Below are positions 8,980 to 21,519 of a DNA stretch of 64,000 nucleotides, piece by piece. Origin of the DNA: Diplonema papillatum (lineage: Eukaryota; Euglenozoa; Diplonemea; Diplonemida; Diplonemidae); the NCBI GenBank assembly GCA_030068145.1, contig JAPJBO010000876.1, positions 31,235 through 95,234 on the forward strand, written 5' to 3'. Position 1 is the stretch's first letter, and each line of letters begins with the position of its first letter. The notes beneath the pieces were generated by a model that was not told the origin of the DNA, did no database searches, and was given only the letters and a program-made list of their open reading frames with translations. The position numbers were made by a program, and so were the translations under genes.

Positions 8980-10251
8980 TCACGGTTGTGAAACGAATGG
9001 ATTATTGTACATTATTGTATTTCCCCCGCCGACCAAGAATTATTGTATTTTTATTGTACATTATTGTACATTATTGTATATTATTGTACATTATTGTACA
9101 TTATTGTACAGTTATTGTATATTATTGTACGATTATTGTACATTATTGTACACGCAGTGGTGCAGGGGGTAAGGCGTGTGGAAGGTTCACGACAGGTTTT
9201 ACACGGAATGACCCGATGAACTCGACAGACTTCCGAACATGGTGTCTTTGTCATGGGTGTTCGAGCGCAAAAAGACAGCGTTGCAGTTCAAGAGGGTGCA
9301 GATGCAGCAGGTGCCATATCATGGGCTACCAGAAAAAGCGACAAGCATTCGGAAAGGCAGTTGCCACGACAGGTGTCTTGGCGAGGAGGACGTCTTGGTG
9401 GATCTTCACTTCGACAATCTTCACTTCGGACTCAGTTCAGTCCGGAAATTGAAGTGAAGGTTTCCCGAGGTGAAGACCCTTGAAACAGACGTTTGCTTCA
9501 AAACGACGTTTTCAGGGTCGAACGCAGCAGGGAAGTGAAATACATCGCATTTTGTTCTTTCTCGTTTCCCCGACCGAGCATGCTCTCCAGGGAGTGAACG
9601 GAAATACTGCCCCTTTCATTCAGATATCTGCGGCAATTGAGCGCAGCGAGATAGCTGTCAGAAGCTTCCCGCAACGGAATATACATCTCTGCAAACTAAC
9701 TTTTTGAATTGGGTGGTAAATCCAGGTGCGCCTGATGCGCCTAAAAGAGGTTATGGAGTACGCGCATTTTTGGTAAATGCTCGGACTGTGTATTCCAGTC
9801 TTCAACATCTGGGAAAGCCTTTTCGAGTTTGCTGTTCTGCTCAATCCTTTCTCGATCTCGCAGTTGTTTAACTGCACTGGGCAGTTTCTTGTTGCGGCCC
9901 AGTTTGCTCGTTGACCTTTTCGTGGAGTTTCTTCCCTTCTGCAGGAGTTTGGCCTCAGAACCGTGGGCCATGTGTTCTATTTGCAGAAAAGGGAGGCAGT
10001 TCCCGTCATTTCTAGGATATCAGAAGAGTGCCTGATTGCTGCTGGAGCATCAGCATCGCTGGGACTGCAGTCGTACAATAATGTATTGTATATTATTGTA
10101 AATTATTGTACATTCTCGTACATTATTGTAAATTATTGTAAATTATTGTAAATTATTGTATTATTGTACAGTATTGTATACAATAATATACGAAAATCTG
10201 TACAATAAAAATACAATAAAATACAATAAACGATTCGTATCACAACCGTGA
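8980..10251. mobile_element. TIR DNA element 1, TA-flanked, (ATTATTGTA)n ends
   Basis: The left end TCACGGTTGTGAAACGAATG and the right end, read on the other strand as TCACGGTTGTGATACGAATC, are inverted repeats flanked by TA on both sides (8978-8979, 10252-10253). The inverted similarity continues for about 45 bp into arrays of ATTATTGTA/ATTATTGTAC (8990-9155 and 10070-10235). The 0.9-kb core holds only short frames; a Lys/Arg/Glu-rich one on the minus strand (9971-9741) could be a transposase remnant. The TA flanks suggest a Tc1/mariner-like or similar DNA transposon, probably non-autonomous. It shares its ends with 45446-47132. Confidence 0.75.
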
Positions 10252-10429
10252 TAATCTGTGGCGATTTGCGGTGTCGCGGGTATCTCTTCGTACGTGATGT
10301 GTCATGCTTTTTTTGCCTCTTTAGCTCGACTTGATCGTCGCGCTCAGGCGCGCGTTTGGTGCCTCGCTTCTTCTTCGATTGCTCGTCCGGTTCATCGGTT
10401 GCTGCACCGGCGCTTTCATACGCCGCACT

Positions 10430-11056
10430 TCACTTTCTGGTGCTCGTGGCACTCCCGCTCACTCCACTTTTCGTGTTCCGTAGCGTTGAACACCGCCCAT
10501 CTCGCCGCACGCTCCGCCCTTCCACCTCCGTACGTAGGGAAAAGATCCATCCCCCACGCCTCGCCGCTGAGCTCGTGCCGTCGTCAGCTGTGTCTCGAGC
10601 ACTTCCATCGTCTCCGTACCACCACGGAAGATCGGCCTCATCTCGTACCCCGTGAGGCACGGCGGGGCTCCCACCGTTCTCAGCGACCCTATCTTCTCCA
10701 GTTTCCTGTCTGGCAGAAGCGGTCCGTCGCCCGTTTCGCTCCAGCGCATCCCCGACGGGTTTTAAAAGTTTTGCGAGTACCCTCGCACACATGCTCAACG
10801 GTGTCCCGTCCGTCGTCGCTACGACACTGCCCGGAAGATCCAGTTCGGTGCACACTTCAAAGTCGACGGCGAGCTCCACCATCGAGACGTCACCCGCCAC
10901 CGACCAGCACATCCCATCCAGCCAATACTGCAGTGCCCGGAACCACCTCTCTCCTCCGACCGCCGCGAAGGTCTCCGGTCTCGCTTTGAAACCCGGCCGG
11001 CGCGGGGCCTCTGATAGAACATTTCCCGCTCTCCTTACCGCAGCTGATCCTGTCAC
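10430..11056 (-). mobile_element. Fossil fragment of a mobile-element ORF (likely non-LTR)
   Basis: The peptide RWFRALQYWLDGM, then VSMVELAVDFEV and a Leu-Pro-Gly turn, resembles the region that follows reverse transcriptase in some protist retroelement proteins. A second stretch further on (GAPPCLTGYEMRP) fits the same kind of protein. The copy is broken, with at least one break, and no ends were found. The family is tentative. Composition is G/C-rich compared with the TIR element just to its left. Confidence 0.35.
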
Positions 11057-11059
11057 TAC

Positions 11060-12930
11060 CTGTCAAACCGTGACTCCCAGTCTGTCCTTCCTTCTCATCC
11101 TATTCCTTCCTCTTCGGGGCACGCATAGCACATGGCGCTCTGCGCAAGTTGGGGCCGTAATACTGCACCTTTGTAGCTCTTCCGCCCCCCCTTCGCCAGG
11201 GCCGACTGCAGAAAGTGGTCGCCACAAAGGAATTACTCCCCGAAATTCACCGATTTTGGCCTGGACCAGGTGGCTTGTCTCCTGGGGTCTTTGATTTTGA
11301 TCCGCTCGAATAACCCGAAACTGTCCTTATTTTGTGACGAAAAAGTGCAAAGTAGCTTAGAAACGCTCTCCAGGACCCAAAGCTGCATCCCTGAAGCACT
11401 CGGCAAAAAAACAAGAAACGAAAAAAAAAAAGACACCCCCCCCCCATGTTGAACTACGGGGGAACTACGGGGAACTGGCCCACCGACCACACCATTAGTA
11501 AACTGCCTTTATTCCTTACGAACGAAGGGGGGCGGAGGTTGCCCAGCGCGCAGAACCCCTCAGGGGGAATCTACGGGTCAAACTCGAGAGTGTACGAAAA
11601 TGGGAAACAAAGGGCTCCTTCGAAACGTTTCGCGGCACATCTCTTCGCAGCGGCAAACAAAACACTGATCATTTTTGACGTGTCTTCACCCTGGAACACA
11701 GTGTCCGAGCTCGGGTCGTGGCATTTTCGACTGTCCCGTAAAGGGTCAAAACACGGGGGAAGAGATTGGTCCGGAGTCACCGGGTTGCCTTTTCGGAGGC
11801 ATCGTACTCGTCTTCGCGGCGGTTGTTCCGCGTGCAGAGACTGCGGTGTACTCGGTTCGGTCAGTAGGTCGACCGTCTGGGGGGATAGAAACAGCGGGTC
11901 TGGAAAGTTGGGGCACCAGCGTTTATTGTGGTTTAGAGGTTCGGTTTTCGGGTCTCCGGTTGACCGTTTCCGTTCATTTCACCCCGCTGCCCGCCCGTGA
12001 CCTTGCTTGCAGCTGGTGGCCCTACCAGCATTTGAGCCGCCAGTGGGAGCTTGCTTGCGTCGGCCAACTTCCGATTGCGGCCACACTTCACGTGCACCAG
12101 CTCGGTCGAACGCACCTTCAGCAAGCCAAATTTTCTGCAGACGCAGCTGCGTCGTTTGCATCAACAAACATCATGCAAGTGGAGCTGGAAATTTTATCCA
12201 TGCAGATGGTGTGCCAGGCACCCTGTTCTACTGATCGGATCGGCGGTTGGAGTTCGATTGTTCACTTGGAACTGGGTGTCACCGAAGATGTCCAGCTGAT
12301 GCCCCTTCAGCAGTTTTCTGCACTCCGGGAAGGTGCATCATCCCGCTGGAAGTCACCTAGCTCTGCAAGAATGCTTCCTAATCCCGAAGGATTCCTCTGT
12401 TCATTTGGCATGAGACCTGCCATCGAGTGTGCTCGCCGACCTTTAGAAGAACTTGCGGGAGCCCATTGGTTGAAAGGGATCACAAAAGAACGAGCAGGTG
12501 AAAGCGTAAGGAACTTGCACGTATCTTTGGAAAAAGAGCGAGCCATGCCCAGACGCCAACGTAGTCAGCAGTAAGGACTACGATGGAACTAAGGAACAGT
12601 TCAGACGCGACCAGACATGGCGCCGGTGTCAAGGTCAGGGAGACCGTTGAGATATACCCGAGGTTCCTGCAGTCCACAAACACAGCTGCACGGTGTTTCG
12701 GCTACAAACAAAACTGTCGAGGACTTACACTAGGTCCGTCCAGGTTACAAACGACGCAGTGGGACTAACTCTTGGTGCGTCGAGTTCATCAGACTGTGCG
12801 CTTTGGAAGGGTCGGAGGTCGTGTCTGGAGACACCCAAACGACGGACTCGCAAACGGTCAGCAACAACTCGCTGCCGACGGTTCCAGCTGGTTCCTGGCA
12901 CTGGGATTGCCACCTTGGAAAAGGTTGCGC
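11060..12930. other. Intergenic; no supported gene
   Basis: A plus-strand frame at 11675-12574 (299 codons) is the longest. It lacks any recognisable motif and part of it is repetitive DNA: 11920-11966 (GCGTTTATTGTGGTTTAGAG) recurs at 59569-59617. Codon composition is unlike the accepted genes, so I do not call it. Nothing else is visible. Confidence 0.5.
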
Positions 12931-12989
12931 GAGGGAATACGCCAGCACTTAGTTCCTATGTGGTGTATTGTTTGTACACCTACGACCAT

Positions 12990-13400
12990 CAGCAAACCCA
13001 TATAAGGCATCACGTGGTGTAGATGTACCATCTTGAGGTACTCGGGAGAGTGTGCAACCAGGTTGGGGATCGCAAGCTTCCGGACTACTGGTACTACGTG
13101 CCCACTAGCATGGTGATCCATGGTGGAGTGGTCGGACACGTGCTAGCCCGGAAACCCCTAGCTGCAGCGTACTAGGTGGCATCCCGTGATGCCGATGTTT
13201 ACCACCATACCCTAACGCGATGACGGTGTATAACACCAGCTAGCCATACACTTGGGAGTGTGGACAACATGACGATCTGTACCACCATACTCTTACGTGA
13301 TGACTAAGCGTAACACCATGCTCTTGGGAGTCGACAGCGTGATGACGATGTGTACCGCATCGTGGAGTACGCTTAGGAGCGTGTAAACAATGTAGTGTCA
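12990..13400. repeat. Degenerate tandem repeat, TACCACCAT / GTGATGACGATGTG
   Basis: About three imperfect units of 60-80 bp share GATGACGATGTGTACC, TACCACCATA, TAACACCA and CTTGGGAGT. Short palindromes abound. The vocabulary resembles the insertion at 1604-1817. Confidence 0.55.
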
Positions 13401-13860
13401 ATCTGGCAGGTAGAGAGATGCCTCAAGACTGCCTGAGAATTATGGCGTAGGAGCTGCGGACTTGCCCGATGCTCACTCGAATCACACACGGACCAGACTC
13501 TCGCGACACAGAATCAGTACTGCTCGATTAGCTCAAAGACCGACGCGGACGCAATTCACGTTGCATCACGTCTTTGCTGAGGAGACCGTACTACATGGCA
13601 CGGAGGCGCGCGAAGGCAGCGAAGGCTGAGACGGGACCGAGTGCAGCACTCTGTCAGCGTCTGACAACTGCGTTCGCCGAGTAGCCTGCGAGCTGCGATG
13701 CGTCGGCGGCGCGTCGTCGCTCGTGTGTGCCGCTGTAGCGGCATTGCTGGCGGGTGTCACTTCAGCGTTGTCGCTGGCAGGTGCCGGTTTAGCGTCGTCG
13801 CTGGTTTGTGCCGCTTTGGCCAGGGTTCGCTTCGCGTTCTGTTAGTTTGCGTCGAATACT

Positions 13861-14032
13861 TTTTTGTATACGCGCCTGCTTTGCAGAAGGCAAGTATGCT
13901 GTAGCCCACACGAAACACAGGTAAATCTGGGTTTAGTGGCGGGCGTAAGCGTTCAACGAAAAAGACCACTTTGCAGTTGTACTGTTGTTTTTCCACCAAC
14001 CTCCTTCGAGATAAGCACAAGGCAGCCCCCGG
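13861..14032 (-). mobile_element. MITE-like repeat A, copy in reverse
   Basis: It reads, in reverse, the family core: CGCTTACGCCCGCCAC..., the CCTGTGTTTCGTGTGGGCTA segment and the AAGCAGGNGCGTATA end. The terminal part is diverged. See the full copy at 39928-40140. Confidence 0.7.
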
Positions 14033-14062
14033 GCTGTACATGCTGCTTGTCATGCGCTTTCA

Positions 14063-14865
14063 GGTGTCTGAGGGTAGCGAAGAGATATAGCCGCAACACG
14101 TACTTTGTACGTTAGAAGCACTGGATGATATCGAAATCTGTCAATGAACACATTGGTGCACTCTGGGGGAGAATGGTCTCCTGATGCTCGCTCTTTTAGG
14201 GTCTCCTTGACGAACGGTGGCACCAAACTGGCACGTTTTTTTAAAGATTGCGTTTGGGAGCTCATGGACGAGCTTTTTCGGATTTCTGAGGGCGTAAACC
14301 GCAATTTCCGGACGCTTAACTTCCATACCCTGGGGCGGGGGTCCCCCCTTAACGTGTGAACGGCTGACTTTGAGAAATGGTCCAAGTGGGACACAGTTTT
14401 GACCCCCCCTACCCCTTTACCAAAGCTAGCGCACAAGGTTTGCCTGATCTCGCACCTAGTTTCCATAGATGCACGATTGTAACGGTTTCCCCCTTTACGG
14501 ACAACCTGTTTCGCTAAGTGCGGCCTGAGTCGGGTGAGATAGGGGGTGCATTGTGCGTCGTCGCTACGCTCGCTCACCCCCTCTTCGGTGCAAGAACATG
14601 CTTAGTACGGTATGTGCCGGAATCAGCACCGATGTAGCTTCGAAGGACTTGCAGCGCAGTCCGACACACCTGTGGAGTAGCCGCGATCCTTTGAGCAGAG
14701 CAGATGAGAGGCCTGCTAAGGACAACCATCGTGTGCAGAGACTTGCGGGAAACACTGCAGCACGGCCTTGCTCGAACCCACAACTGAACCGAAATCCCTC
14801 GGCTCATAATATCGGGGCCCAAAATTTGGAGGGGCCAGGTGGCAAGCGGGGGAGCCGGTACATAC
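14063..14865 (-). other. Probable intron / 3' region of the calcium channel
   Basis: This lies directly downstream of the IQ exon's donor, so it is intron at least in part. One candidate last exon follows an AG at about 14719 and would add about 31 residues, phase 0, before a stop near 14625. The evidence is only splice phase and an open frame. A minus-strand frame at 14577-14050 is open for 175 codons but looks random. Confidence 0.3.
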
Positions 14866-14958
14866 CCGCGCAAGGTACGACTTGCGAACACGGTATCCTC
14901 GCCACAGAGACTGCAATCGGATGGCCGCGAGGCTCTGCAAAATCATGCCCGGCGTACC
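14866..14958 (-). CDS. Calcium channel exon 2: IQ motif
   Basis: This 93-bp segment is bounded by a good acceptor (TGCTGACTTCACTACAG at 14975-14959, with a branch-point-like TGCTGAC) and a donor (GTATGT at 14865). It encodes 31 residues, phase 0 at both ends, matching the phase-0 donor after codon 1925 of exon 1 at 15558. Its protein contains LQSLWRGYRVRKSYLAR, a textbook IQ motif, the calmodulin-binding site that follows the EF-hand-like region in voltage-gated Ca2+ and Na+ channels. Position, phase and motif agree, so I assign it to the channel. The coding sequence must continue or end in a further exon to the left, which I could not fix. Confidence 0.8.
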
Positions 14959-15558
14959 CTGTAGTGAAGTCAGCATGTTAGAACGAGCAACAATCCCTTG
15001 TCAGCGGGGAGAGTGTAGTCGAGCAAAGCACTTGAATGAAAAAGGGGGCGGGGGATGCGACCGAGTTCGGTTGCGCCCAACACAGCAACGGTCCTGTCTG
15101 CGCCGTGTGTCGGTCCTTGAGCCACGCACCCACCAGGCGAATCTTCAACAGCGTGTAGAACCTGAGCCTGACAGGACAGCCCGCGTCCGTCAAGGATGGC
15201 CTCAACTTCTTTCCAGTGCGCTTGGGGGGTTTGACAACCTAAGCCTCGCACACATACTGGTCCGTGTTTCAACACGTGTACCTACAGAGTCTGGTTCGGG
15301 TGACATTGCCCATACTCGCGCTGAGTAGGGCAGCGGAAGAGAGAGAGGTCCAACTGGTCGTCCCGCGGAATTGGCGCGCTTCGAGCCTGTCTCCTGTCCG
15401 AGGTGCAGGCCTGTGAAAGCAGGCAAATAATGCATGGATGGTGTACTCCAAGTCTGTCTTCTGCCCGAAGCGCAGGCATACGAAAACAGGGGCAACCGCA
15501 CGTTGGCGGTGCGCGCAAAACAACAGAACCCGGATTTTTTTAGGATGGGATGAAATAC

Positions 15559-18500
15559 CTCGATGTCGATTCGCGGGAAAAGAGCAGCGAATTTCTGATC
15601 GAACGCCGCTTGCACGGCGGGCGGCAATTCGAAGTCTTCAGGGACGGGGCGGCCGCCGGAGGCGAGGAGTCTGCAGGACTCGAGGAGCACTTCTCGGTAA
15701 TAGACCTTCCCGTCGTAGCTGAGCAGGTTCTGGCCGAGGGCCAGGGCGCGGATGAACACGACCTGAGACCCGCTCCCTTTGCACCCCAGCGGCTCTTGTA
15801 GGCAGCCCAGGAGGGTGAGCAGCTGGGGGACTGTGATGAATCCGGACCGCATGGCGTCGTGCACCTCCCACTCCACCGAGAAGTCGTGCACGTCGTCGTT
15901 GCAGAGGATCCCGGCTTCTTCTTCGGTCGCGGTCGTGAACTCGCGCAGGATCACCGCAACGATCAGCGACAGCAGCACGAACATCGCGATGACAACGAAG
16001 GTGACGTAGTACACGTACGCCCACACCGGCGACCCGCAGCTGTCGAGCTGCGCGTCGCAGTACGGGCCCTGGGCGCGGCAGTCCTGCATGAGCCCCTGCC
16101 ACCCCTCGCCGGTGCTCACGCGGAACAGCAGCAGGGCCGAGTTGAAGAAGTTCTCGAAATTCGCGTAGTCCGTCAGGTACGGCCCTCGGCTCACCCGCCC
16201 GAACATCTTGATCCCGAGGATCGCGTACAGGGAGAAGAGTAGCGCGAGTAGGGCTGCGACGTTGACAAGGCTGGGAAGCGAGAGGAACAGCGTGCGGATG
16301 AGCATCCTGATGCCCTTCGTCATCCGACTCACCCGGAGCAGACGAGCCAGGCGGAGGATACGGAGAACAGACAAGACAGGGCGCCAGGACACGACCAGCC
16401 CGAGGATCAGCCCGGACAAACTGATGAGCAAGACGAAAAAGTCGAATCGATTCCACCTATCTGTGATGTATCCTTTGAACCCGAACGCGACGAGCTTCAT
16501 CGCCGCTTCGGTGGAGAAGATGCAGAGGAAGATGAGTGAGACGATGAACAGGAACCGGTCCCATTCGAAGCTTTGGTCCGCGTGTTCCAGCGCCATGAAG
16601 AGGACGTTGAGGCTGATGAACAACGACACGAGGAGGTCGAAACTCGGCTGGTTCACGATGGGACGCATGATCGTCTGGACGCGGGTGAGCTTCACGACGT
16701 CGGAAGACAACGGCTTCGAGTTCTGCGCGATTAACCCGAGCATGAGCGACCACTCCTTTTGCTCGAGGGTGAGATCCACGCACTGGCTCGCCTCTTGTGA
16801 CGCAAACTCGTACTCAGCGAGCAGCACGCCGACGAAGAGGTTGACCAGGAAGAAGGCGCCTATGACTATGAACCCCAAGAAGTATACGGCAAGCCACGGC
16901 TGCGCGTTCTTCACAGGGGCACCGTCCCCGTTGGAGTCGATGCCGACGTGCATGACCTCGACCCACCCTTCGAGCGTCGCGATCTCGAACAGCGAGACGA
17001 GCGCACGCCCCATGTTGTCGAAGTTGGTCGGGTGGACCTCCCAGCGGTACCCGGCGTGCGAGCCGATGCACGCCTCCTCGGTCAGCAGCCGGTCGCAGGC
17101 CGCGGCGGCCGGCGCGTGTGGGCAGACCTCGCCCCGCGAGACGTCGCCCCACGTTTCGAACGTGCACGAGTGGAACCGGCCCATGAACAGCTGCATGCCC
17201 ATGATCCCGGAGATCGTGAAGATGATCGCGGTCACCCCGACGACGTGCGTCAGGCCTTTGATGCTCCCGATCAGCGAGTCAACTACCAGCTTCAACCCGG
17301 GGCTCTTGTTGATGAACCGCAGAGGACGCAGCGTCCGGAACAGACGGAGCACGTCCAGCTGCTTCACACTGCTGCTCGACGTTCCGGTGACCGACATCGC
17401 GAAGTCAGCAGCGCCGATGGCGGCGATGAGGAAGTCAAGCGCATTCCACGAGTCACGGCGCAGGTAAGAGTCCGAGTGCAGAACAAAGCCGTATGCGACG
17501 ATCTTCAGCAGGGCTTCCGCGAGAAATCCGCAGGCCAGGATCATGCCGATGAGCTCAAGCGCCACCGGCAGCTTCTCGTCCGGCGCCGCGAACGGGTCCT
17601 CCAGTGCGAGAGACACCGTCGACGCGAGGATGAACAGGATGACAAGGCACTCGAAGTAGATGTCCTCCGCAACCAGCCTCGCGACGGCCCGCACCGGATG
17701 CGAGTCCGAAAGGAAAAACAGCGCGCGGGTCCCGCCGAAGACGCCGCGGCCCGGCGCGGCCGCCCGGGGCGACTCCTCCGACGGGCCCGACGACGCGTCG
17801 TCCCGCACGTCGGTGATGTCCGGGCACCGCGGTACGAGGAGTTGCTCGCCGTACGCGCAGCCATGCGGCGTCGCGCCGGTCGGCTCGCCGCCGCTGGAGG
17901 AGGCGGGGCTCAGCGGGTGCCGCGGTGCGCCGGCAGATTCGAGGGCCGGCGGGGTTTGCTCGCCGGATGGTCTCCTTTCCGACGCCGCCGCCCAGCTGTG
18001 CGCCGGCGATGGGACGTGAGCGGACGCGACCTCGTTGCTGCGGAGGGTGGTGAGCGCCTTGGCCATGGCCACGCCAGGCCGCCATACCCGCGAGCGGGCG
18101 GCCGCGCCGCTGCGCCCGAGGCTCTTCAAGCTGTTGATCGACAGGCTGTGGGTGAGCTGCATCCGCCGCGCGCTCTGCTCGGCGGCCCCGAGCATGCCCT
18201 CGTCGGCGCACCCCGACCGGCCGCTGTGCGCGGACGGCGAGCGACTCGCCTTCGACGGCAGCCAGTTCGCCAGCGTCGCGGAGGACTTCGGCGGGGGCGA
18301 CGTGATGCTCCCCCCCAGGCGGGTGATCGACCGCTTCGACACCGGCGACGCCGGCTCGTTGAGGAACGACGGCCCGCCGCACGAGAGAGGAGACGCGTTT
18401 GCGTCCGCAGAGCTCGGGGCCACTTCGGATACCGCGTCGATGATGTCGGCGTCCGCGAGCTGCGGCGGGTTGTCCAGCGCAGCGGGTGCCGGCTCCAACG

Positions 18501-21333
18501 GGTGGACCAGCTGCCCGCGGGGGACGGGCGCTGCGGTGAGGCGGAGGTCATCGTCGTGCTGCTCCCACGGCACGCAGGGGCTGGCGGAGGCGCGGGTGTA
18601 CGGCTCTGCCGGCGGCTTCTTCGGCGGGGCCGGCTTCGGGGAGGTTTCGGCGCGGGCTGGCATGGCCGAAGGGCCGCCGCACTCGATGACAAGCGACGGG
18701 TACCGCCCGCCTTGGACACCCGGGGCGGCGGCCTTCGGCGTGGTGATGGACAGGACCGGATCCGTCGCGGGGGCGTGCAGCGTCGCCCGCGGGGCCCGGG
18801 GGGGAGACGCGGAGGCCCGCTGCCGCAGCCTCGCGGAGAGCGAGGAGGCGTGGCGCTTGACGCTCGATGCCGCGAACACGCGGGTGCTCTCGTCGCCGCC
18901 GGGCTTCAGCGGGTCGGACGGCACACCCGCCGGCAGCACCGCGCCGCCGCAGAGCTTCTGCAGCTCCTGCATCGACAGGCGCGGCTCCTCGGCCTCCTGC
19001 GACTCCGGGTCGTCCTCTTCTTCCTTCCCGAAACGCGTGCTTTCGAGCCCGCCGAGGAGGACGGCGATGAACAGGTTCAGCACCACGTAGTTCCCGATGA
19101 CGAACAGCGAGACGAAGTACAGCGCCGCGATGTCTGAAGTGGACCGCATGCCGAGGTGCATCGCGAGGTTCCAGTCCTCGCCGGTGATGATCTGAAACAC
19201 GGAGATCAGCGCCCAGCCGAGGTTGTCGAAGTTTTCCCTCGGCCGGTCCGGGCACCACGAGCCGGCGGCGTCGCCGTACCCGTCGGAGGCGAGGTTGCAG
19301 TACCGCGCGCCGAAGATCTGCATGCCGAGCAAGGCGTAGATGAACATCACGAGACCCAGCAGCGACGTCAGCACCGCGACGCCCTTCACCGAGTTCATGA
19401 TCGCGAGCAGAAACGACCAGAGGTACGGAAACTGCTGCGCGAGGTGAAATAACCGGAGGAGGCGGAGCGAGTTCAGCACCCCGGCGCCCCCCAGGACGAG
19501 ATCCGCGGCAAAGCTGACGATGATCACCAGCTCGAGGACGTTGTACGGTACGGAGAAGAACACCGCGAATGGATACGCCACCAGCTTGAGTCCGATTTCG
19601 ACGACGTAAATCCCCGCGAAGACGTACGACAGAAGCCGCGTGGCCCTCGAGAGCTCGGCGGGCTGGCCGTAGTGCTGGCTCGCGAGGACGAGGCAGTTGC
19701 ACACGATGATGACCGCGATGAAGGCGGAAAACCTTCTATCCGTGACCACCCGCCGCGCCCTGCCGCGCACCGTGCCCCCCGGCCCTTCCCCCCCGTGCTC
19801 GCGCTCGTTGGAGTTCACGAACAGCGAGTTGCGGACGGCCTGCGTGTTGGCCCGCAGATTCGCCAGCGGGTTGTCCGTCTGCGGGGGCAGCGCCGCCGTG
19901 GCCACGACCGCCTCTTGCTCGAGCCTGGCGCGCTGGAGGTCTACGTTGATGACGAACGCGTTGTTGATGATGACGAGCGACAGGTTCACGATGAAGAACG
20001 ACCCGAACGCGATCACCACCAGGTAGTAAAAAAAGCACAGCCGCCCGCTCGCGTCGAAGGTCAGGTACATGATGTCCGTCCACCCCTCCATCGTGACCAC
20101 CGTGAACAGCGTCAGCAGCGACGAGTAAATGTTGTCGAACGACACCTTCCCGTCCTGCGGATTCTCCCCGTCCGCGCAGACGTACCCCCACGGGCAGAGA
20201 TGCCCGCCTGAGAAGGCGTCGTTGCTGGCGACGCAGACGGTGTGGTCGTCGGACAGAGCCCGGAGCGACGCCTGGGCCGCGGCCGTCAGCGCCGGGTCGG
20301 GAACGCACGACTGCGAAAGCTGGCCTTTCCAGATTTGGACCGAGACGATGCCCATGATGAGGAGGAAGAGGGAGTATAGCAGGAGGACGTCGATGAGTTG
20401 CGGCAGGCTCTGCAGGAGGGAGTTGACGATGATCTGCACTTCGCGGACTTTCGTCACCGCACGCAGGGGTTTGAACAGGCGGAACGACCGCAGGCACGAC
20501 ACCGCGGCCCCGCTGGACGGCGTGAACATGTCCACCACCAGCGAGCAGATACCCGCGAGGACGATGACGAAGTCCAGGCAGTTCCACGAGTCCTTCAGGT
20601 ACGCAAGCCGGGTCGTAAGGAACCCCTGGGCCGCAATCCGCAGCAGCATCTCGGCGGTGAACAGCACGGTGAAGAACACCTCCGCGTACCAGATGGTCCT
20701 GTTGAGGTTGTTCGACTCCTTGCTGCTGTCCGTAGGGTCCTCCATCGCGAGGAACACGCAGTTCAGCAGAATGAGCACGAGCGCGACCTGGTCGAGGACC
20801 TTCGACCGGATCAGCGCCGTGTACAGGAACAGCCGGCAGCTGCCGAGGCTGTTCTTGTCGGCGATGGTCAGCGCGAGGTACTGCATCGCGGCGCCCCGCA
20901 CGGCGGGCGTCAGGTACTTATCCGCCGACCGCCCGTCCCCGCCGTTGCCCGGCTGGAACGGCGTCCTCGACACCCGGGCCGACAGTCCGAAGACCGAAAA
21001 CCGGCGCGACCCGCTGGGACGGGAAAAGCGGGGCCTGTCGACGGCATAGTCGGCGAGCAGGCCGGTGGTGGTGGCGGCGGCGTTGTTGTTGGTGTTGTTG
21101 TTGTGGTTGCGACCCTTCTTGCTGTCGGCGACCGACTGCGCGAGGGCGTCGGGCGTGAACAGCACCGGCTCTGCGCCCTTCGCGTGCAGCATCGACGGGT
21201 GCCGGCGAGGCGCCGGCGCCGCGGCCGCGGGGCGCAGCTCCTCCTCCCCATCGACCGACACCGAGTTCATGCACCCCTCGTTGTCCGAGGCGCTGGCACT
21301 CGAAGCCCGGCCGTCCGACCCCCCGGATGACAT
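15559..21333 (-). CDS. Four-domain voltage-gated calcium channel, exon 1
   Basis: A single 1925-codon exon encodes a pore-forming alpha subunit with four six-helix repeats in the plasma (or flagellar) membrane. Pore loops contain TMEGW (residue ~416), TGEDW (~719), TLEGW (~1455) and TGEGW (~1743). All four key positions are Glu, the EEEE filter of Ca2+ channels. Voltage-sensor S4 helices with Arg/Lys every third residue are clear in domains I (FRLFKPLRAVTKVR), III (VLRLFRTLRPLRF) and IV (VLRILRLARLLRVSR); domain II's (LNSLRLLRLF) has fewer charges. The II-III linker is long and Ser/Pro-rich; an EF-hand-like region follows domain IV. I start at the ATG at 21333; the frame is open further upstream only to a GTG. 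The frame also runs past 15559 to 15202, but that tail is low-quality and begins exactly at a GTATTT donor, so I end the exon there. A pyrimidine tract with AG (21389-21388) gives a 54-nt leader. Confidence 0.95.
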
Positions 21334-21387
21334 CGCGCGCGCCGGTGTGTGTTGTGGCACACTGCGCTGCGTTGTAAAAGAGCGGAG

Positions 21388-21415
21388 CTGGTAGTGGCAA
21401 AGGGGCGGGGGGGGT
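21388..21415 (-). promoter_or_regulatory. Pyrimidine tract-AG acceptor upstream of the channel
   Basis: On the minus strand CCCCCCCGCCCCTTTGCC, then ACTACCAG, ends 54 nt before the ATG. A second AG (ACAACGCAG) lies 33 nt before it. This is a candidate cis- or trans-splice acceptor for the 5' leader. Confidence 0.45.
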
Positions 21416-21519
21416 CGAATATTAACAGTTATTCGACACACGTCTGGTTGTTTAAAAACACGACCGATACTTATCCTGCTACTGTTCGGTTACCCGGAAC
21501 TTTCTTTAGTATTCGGCAA

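Noticed and set aside
11675-12574. 299-codon plus-strand frame
   Set aside because: No motif, codon composition unlike the accepted genes, and it includes a dispersed repeat shared with 59.57 kb.
15202-15558. C-terminal extension of the channel frame past 15559
   Set aside because: It starts exactly at a consensus donor, has no channel similarity, and the IQ motif expected next lies on a separate exon in matching phase.
16948-19137. 729-codon plus-strand frame antisense to the calcium channel
   Set aside because: Arg/Gly/Ala-rich shadow of a G/C-rich gene; the minus strand has unmistakable channel motifs.
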